Of a stretch of 64,000 bases of DNA, positions 60,824 to 64,000 are shown one piece after another. Position numbers and translations under genes: made by a program. How positions within the stretch are numbered: the stretch's first letter is position 1; every line of letters begins with the position of its first letter. The notes below the pieces were generated by a model that saw nothing but the letters and a program-made list of their open reading frames with translations, was not told the origin of the DNA and did no database searches. The stretch comes from Pseudocolwellia sp049933045. GTDB taxonomy: Bacteria; Pseudomonadota; Gammaproteobacteria; Enterobacterales; Alteromonadaceae. Location of the stretch: positions 4,402,001 to 4,466,000 of the forward strand of contig NZ_CP187926.1 of assembly GCF_049933045.1 (NCBI RefSeq), written 5' to 3'.

Positions 60824-62509
60824 CTAGCTAATGCATAAGTTAAAAATGTCCTTTTTAGCTTGATAACTTGTTGTTTCAATATTGAGTAAACCTAACATAG
60901 TGTGAAATATATTATCATGGCTAAAGGCCTTTTTACTGCTTGCTTGGGCACATAGACCTTTTATTTTATGAGCGCTGTTATTCGACCAAAAAAGCATAGG
61001 AATATGGGTTTGCTCACTCGGTGCTATTGAATAAGGAAATCCATGTAAATATAAGCCGTGTTCGCCTAACGATTCACCATGATCTGATACATATAACATC
61101 TCAGCATTTATTCTTTTAGGAGTTGTACTTCTTGCTGTTGAATTACGTAATGTCTCACTATTGTTAGCAGTAGATTGCTCAGTTGTTTTAACTAACTTAT
61201 CCAATATGTTTACAACTTCTGAAATAACGTAATCAGAATAGTGAATCGTATTGTCGTAAGTATTTACAAGTTGTTCAGAGGTGCAGTTTTGAATATCACT
61301 TTGCTGACAATCAGGTAAAAAGGTTGAAAATTTATCAGGATAGCGACGGTAATAGGTTGGTCCGTGTGAGCCCATTAAATGTAATACAATTAATGTGGTT
61401 TGGTGGGTTAAATTTGTTAACTTTTGCTCAAGTTGTGGCAGTAATATTTCGTCAAAACAATAATCTCCATCGCATAAAGAGTTACTTTGATTTTTATCTA
61501 TTTCAATGGTTGCTACTCTTTTACATACGCCCTTACAGCCTTCGTTATTGTCTATCCATAAAACGTCTACATCGGCTAGTTTAGCTATGTCTAATAAGTT
61601 TTGTTGTGATGCTGCAAGCTGCTTATTAAACTCTGGTTTGTTTAATAATGAAAACATACAAGGCACTGATACTGCTGTTGCCGTTCCGCAGGAGTAAATA
61701 TTTTTGAAAGACTGAATATTGAGTTTTGCTGTATATTCATTTGTCGCTTTTTCATAACCATTTAAAGAGAAGTTTTTTGCTCTCGCAGTTTCGCCAACTA
61801 TCATAACAATCACGTTTTTATCGCCAGTATTAATCTTTTTAAATTTAGGCTCAGCATCTAATATTTTAAAAACGCTAGGCTCATAAAAGTAATTTTGTTT
61901 AACGTATTTATAGCTAGAAACTAGGGTTGGAAAGGGCACAATATATTTGGCTAATTCTCGGTTGTTTCGATTAACCGATGCATAGCTAGAGTAAAGACTA
62001 GCAGCAATAATAAAGATGATAACAAGGGCAGCAGTAATCAGCTTTAGTCGTTCAATCATACTAACTTTATATGTTTGTTTTTGCTTATTTATTTTGAATA
62101 AGAATAGTAACGGAATGAAGGTTAACAAACCTACATAAATAATAGCTGAAGGATTAAGGTAGGTAAAAGCTTCAGATGTTGATGTTTCAAGCATATTTTC
62201 AACCATGCCATAGTCAAAGATAATACCGTAACTATTAATGGCATAAAAAAACGCAGCAGATAAAAGGATGAAAATACTCACCACTATTTTATAAATGTAT
62301 TGCTTAGGTAATAAACTAAAAAACAGCACAAATATACAAGTTAAAAAAATCGGTAAGGAGACTAAATAAGCCCAATCAAAGCTATTTAGTTTAGCTAAGT
62401 CATAATAAGTTTTTTGTAAAAAAGGGAAGTTAAAAACTAATGAGAAATAAATACTTATCAGCAGGGTAACTGAATTTAAGGTGAGGGTTTTAGCTAATAA
62501 TTTTTGCAC
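60824..62509 (-). CDS. phosphoethanolamine transferase, EptA/MCR family
   Basis: This inner-membrane enzyme moves phosphoethanolamine from phosphatidylethanolamine to lipid A or another envelope acceptor. The 561-residue protein has five N-terminal membrane helices (about 10-30, 47-67, 73-93, 120-140, 155-175). The periplasmic sulfatase-fold domain has metal-binding Glu240 (IVGETARAKNFSLNGY), the nucleophile Thr in SCGTATAVSVPCMFS, HLMGSHGPTYYRRYP, and SDHGESLGEHGLYLHG. EptA-type modification reduces binding of cationic peptides; the acceptor here is not determined. It starts 85 bp upstream of the DUF1287 gene. Confidence 0.92.
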   Translation of the reverse strand: MQKLLAKTLTLNSVTLLISIYFSLVFNFPFLQKTYYDLAKLNSFDWAYLVSLPIFLTCIFVLFFSLLPKQYIYKIVVSIFILLSAAFFYAINSYGIIFDYGMVENMLETSTSEAFTYLNPSAIIYVGLLTFIPLLFLFKINKQKQTYKVSMIERLKLITAALVIIFIIAASLYSSYASVNRNNRELAKYIVPFPTLVSSYKYVKQNYFYEPSVFKILDAEPKFKKINTGDKNVIVMIVGETARAKNFSLNGYEKATNEYTAKLNIQSFKNIYSCGTATAVSVPCMFSLLNKPEFNKQLAASQQNLLDIAKLADVDVLWIDNNEGCKGVCKRVATIEIDKNQSNSLCDGDYCFDEILLPQLEQKLTNLTHQTTLIVLHLMGSHGPTYYRRYPDKFSTFLPDCQQSDIQNCTSEQLVNTYDNTIHYSDYVISEVVNILDKLVKTTEQSTANNSETLRNSTARSTTPKRINAEMLYVSDHGESLGEHGLYLHGFPYSIAPSEQTHIPMLFWSNNSAHKIKGLCAQASSKKAFSHDNIFHTMLGLLNIETTSYQAKKDIFNLCIS

Positions 62510-62699
62510 AATATTATCTCTTTAATAAAAATAATATTGTGCCGTTTAATACTTAAATAAGACTTAATCTAAACTGAAGAACTACTGAATTATTCCTTCA
62601 TCTTTCTTTATGTTTTCTCCTCTTTTTATTCATTAATTCGTTAACGTGTAAATGATTTAGTTATTGATAAATAGGATTATAAATATTTATCTGTATCTA

Positions 62700-64000
62700 T
62701 CATTTATAAGCTTGGTTTTGATACAGTTTACTGCCTAAAATAGCGTGAGCTTTTACTCGTGTAATTAGGCTTTTTTTCTCGTCTTCAGGCAAGGTGTTTT
62801 TCCCTATCACTAAAGCCTCTTTATCTGGCTGTAAAAATACTTTGTTAGTGTTTGTTATGTACGCAAAGTTTTTATCATATTGCATTAAAGCGCGTAATTT
62901 ATTATCAGGTATTTCTTGAGTTAAATCGTGACCCAGCATTGGATGATCCCCACTTATTCCAGCAAGAGATAATAAGGTAGGGGCTAGATCAATTTGGCTA
63001 GTTAATCGAATATCCTTTTTAGCTTCAATACCTTCACCAATAAATACTGCAGGGATATGAAAATTCTGTATAGGTACTAATTCAGCTCCTGCTACTCTGG
63101 AGTCATGATCTGCTACGATTAAAAATATGGTGTTTTCCCAATAGTTAGATTTTTTAGCTTTTTCGAAAAAGGCGCCTAACGCATAATCTGCATATTTGGC
63201 GGCATTGTTTCGCGTATTTTTGTCTTTATCGTATAAGTCTATTTTACCGTCAGGAAATTCATAAGGTGTATGATTTGAACTCGTAAATACTAAACTAAAA
63301 AAAGGCTGATCGTTATGAGCTAACTGAGTGAATTCTTGATGAGCTTGAATATATAAATCTTCATCCGATGCCCCCCAAGAACCTTCAAATGCTATTTTAT
63401 TGAATTTAGGATGATCAACAATATCAGCAAAGCCATTACCTAAGAAAAAGCTTTTCATATTATCAAAGTGACTTTCACCACCATAAATAAATTGTGTGTG
63501 ATAATTTTGTTTTTGTAAAAAATCAGCAATAGTAAAAAAGTTGTTTTGAGATTTACCTAACTTAACTACCGAACGAGATGTGGTGGGTAAAAAACCGGTT
63601 GTTATCGCTTCAATACCTCGTACTGAACGCGTACCTGTTGCGTATAAATTTGTTAAATTCCAACCTTCAGTCATTAATTTATCTAACGAAGGGGATAAAG
63701 GCAAACCACCTAAAGCTCCTACATATCTAGCACCTAAACTTTCTTGAAGTAGTATTACAATATTTTTAGGTTTACCTTTGTAGCTGGCTTGATGAAAAGC
63801 TTGTGTTGGCACTTCTTTATTTAAATACTGCTCAGGAGCAAGGTTAGATGCTTGCTGTACTTGAGCTAGAGCTTCTTCAAATGGCATATCACCGTAAAAA
63901 TCAGCACTGCTCATTTCAAGTTGCATTTGTTTTAAGGCAAATAAAGTTGAATAAAGAGAATTTAAGGTAAGCTCGTTGACTAAGTGGTCTGTCGAAAATG
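62700..64000 (-). CDS. LTA synthase-family sulfatase, N-terminus outside window
   Basis: The frame stays open through the right edge; 433 residues are visible (codons beyond 63926 encode NELTLNSLYSTLFALKQMQ). The sulfatase/LtaS catalytic domain has the nucleophile Thr in NLYATGTRSVRGIEAITTGFLP, the metal-binding PKNIVILLQESLGARYVGALGG, YGGESHFDN, and VADHDSRVAG near the second metal site. The membrane part should lie beyond the edge. In Gram-negative bacteria such enzymes transfer phosphoglycerol to periplasmic glucans or other polymers; the acceptor is unknown. It is likely expressed separately from eptA, with a 190-bp gap. Confidence 0.88.
   Translation of the reverse strand, partial: FSTDHLVNELTLNSLYSTLFALKQMQLEMSSADFYGDMPFEEALAQVQQASNLAPEQYLNKEVPTQAFHQASYKGKPKNIVILLQESLGARYVGALGGLPLSPSLDKLMTEGWNLTNLYATGTRSVRGIEAITTGFLPTTSRSVVKLGKSQNNFFTIADFLQKQNYHTQFIYGGESHFDNMKSFFLGNGFADIVDHPKFNKIAFEGSWGASDEDLYIQAHQEFTQLAHNDQPFFSLVFTSSNHTPYEFPDGKIDLYDKDKNTRNNAAKYADYALGAFFEKAKKSNYWENTIFLIVADHDSRVAGAELVPIQNFHIPAVFIGEGIEAKKDIRLTSQIDLAPTLLSLAGISGDHPMLGHDLTQEIPDNKLRALMQYDKNFAYITNTNKVFLQPDKEALVIGKNTLPEDEKKSLITRVKAHAILGSKLYQNQAYK

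Overview
The window is chromosomal DNA from an AT-rich marine gammaproteobacterium. The best fit is an Alteromonadales member of the Colwellia/Thalassotalea type. Evidence for this is the conserved blocks zapG-zapE-rplM-rpsI-petABC-sspAB and rsmI/lpoA-yraN-diaA-dolP, a type A RNase P RNA, low-GC codon use, and a mix of tyrosine catabolism, choline-to-betaine conversion and iron-uptake genes. The lineage is inferred from gene content and order, not from a database match.

Layout. (1) 1-15.3 kb is housekeeping core: a partial LEA2-type lipoprotein, a candidate small RNA, hemE, degQ, zapG, zapE, the L13/S9 operon, the cytochrome bc1 operon, the stringent starvation proteins, and the dolP-diaA-yraN-lpoA cluster with divergent rsmI. 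(2) 15.3-16.4 kb holds rnpB followed by diverged tandem copies of its own 3' end, most carrying a terminator. (3) 16.4-22.2 kb is accessory: a FecA-like TonB receptor, selO, a complete IS5-family element and a MarR regulator. (4) 22.3-25.4 kb is a tyrosine-degradation operon (hpd, a VOC protein, fahA) without a recognisable hmgA. (5) 25.9-34.8 kb holds a DUF1499 protein, two glutathione transferases, an MFS/HAD/FrnE operon, modF and rnk. (6) 35-38.8 kb is a four-gene operon (PepSY protein, DUF2271, DUF4198, membrane flavoreductase) preceded by an excellent Fur box. (7) 38.9-48.6 kb holds an alanine/sodium symporter, a class III aminotransferase, and a choline/betaine locus (BCCT transporter, TorF-type porin, betA, betB, betI) with a perfect BetI-type palindrome. 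(8) 49.2-59.2 kb encodes a small secreted protein and a 3131-residue surface protein. The latter joins a DUF4347 domain, cadherin-like domains, 38 tandem 28-residue calcium-loop repeats, a GlyGly-CTERM-like segment and a whole OmpA-type porin. (9) 59.8-64 kb is envelope-related: a YbjQ protein, a DUF1287 protein, a phosphoethanolamine transferase and a partial LTA-synthase-type sulfatase.

Dispersed repeats: three copies of a ~314-363 bp non-coding element with 22-bp inverted ends (28881-29243, 40516-40829, 59382-59743), a solitary end at 42477-42494, and a separate 106-bp imperfect palindrome at 27141-27246.

The observations most worth following are the fused giant adhesin/OmpA gene with an internal ribosome-binding site at the fusion joint, the rnpB tail repeats, the candidate stand-alone small RNA, and the three-copy MITE-like family.
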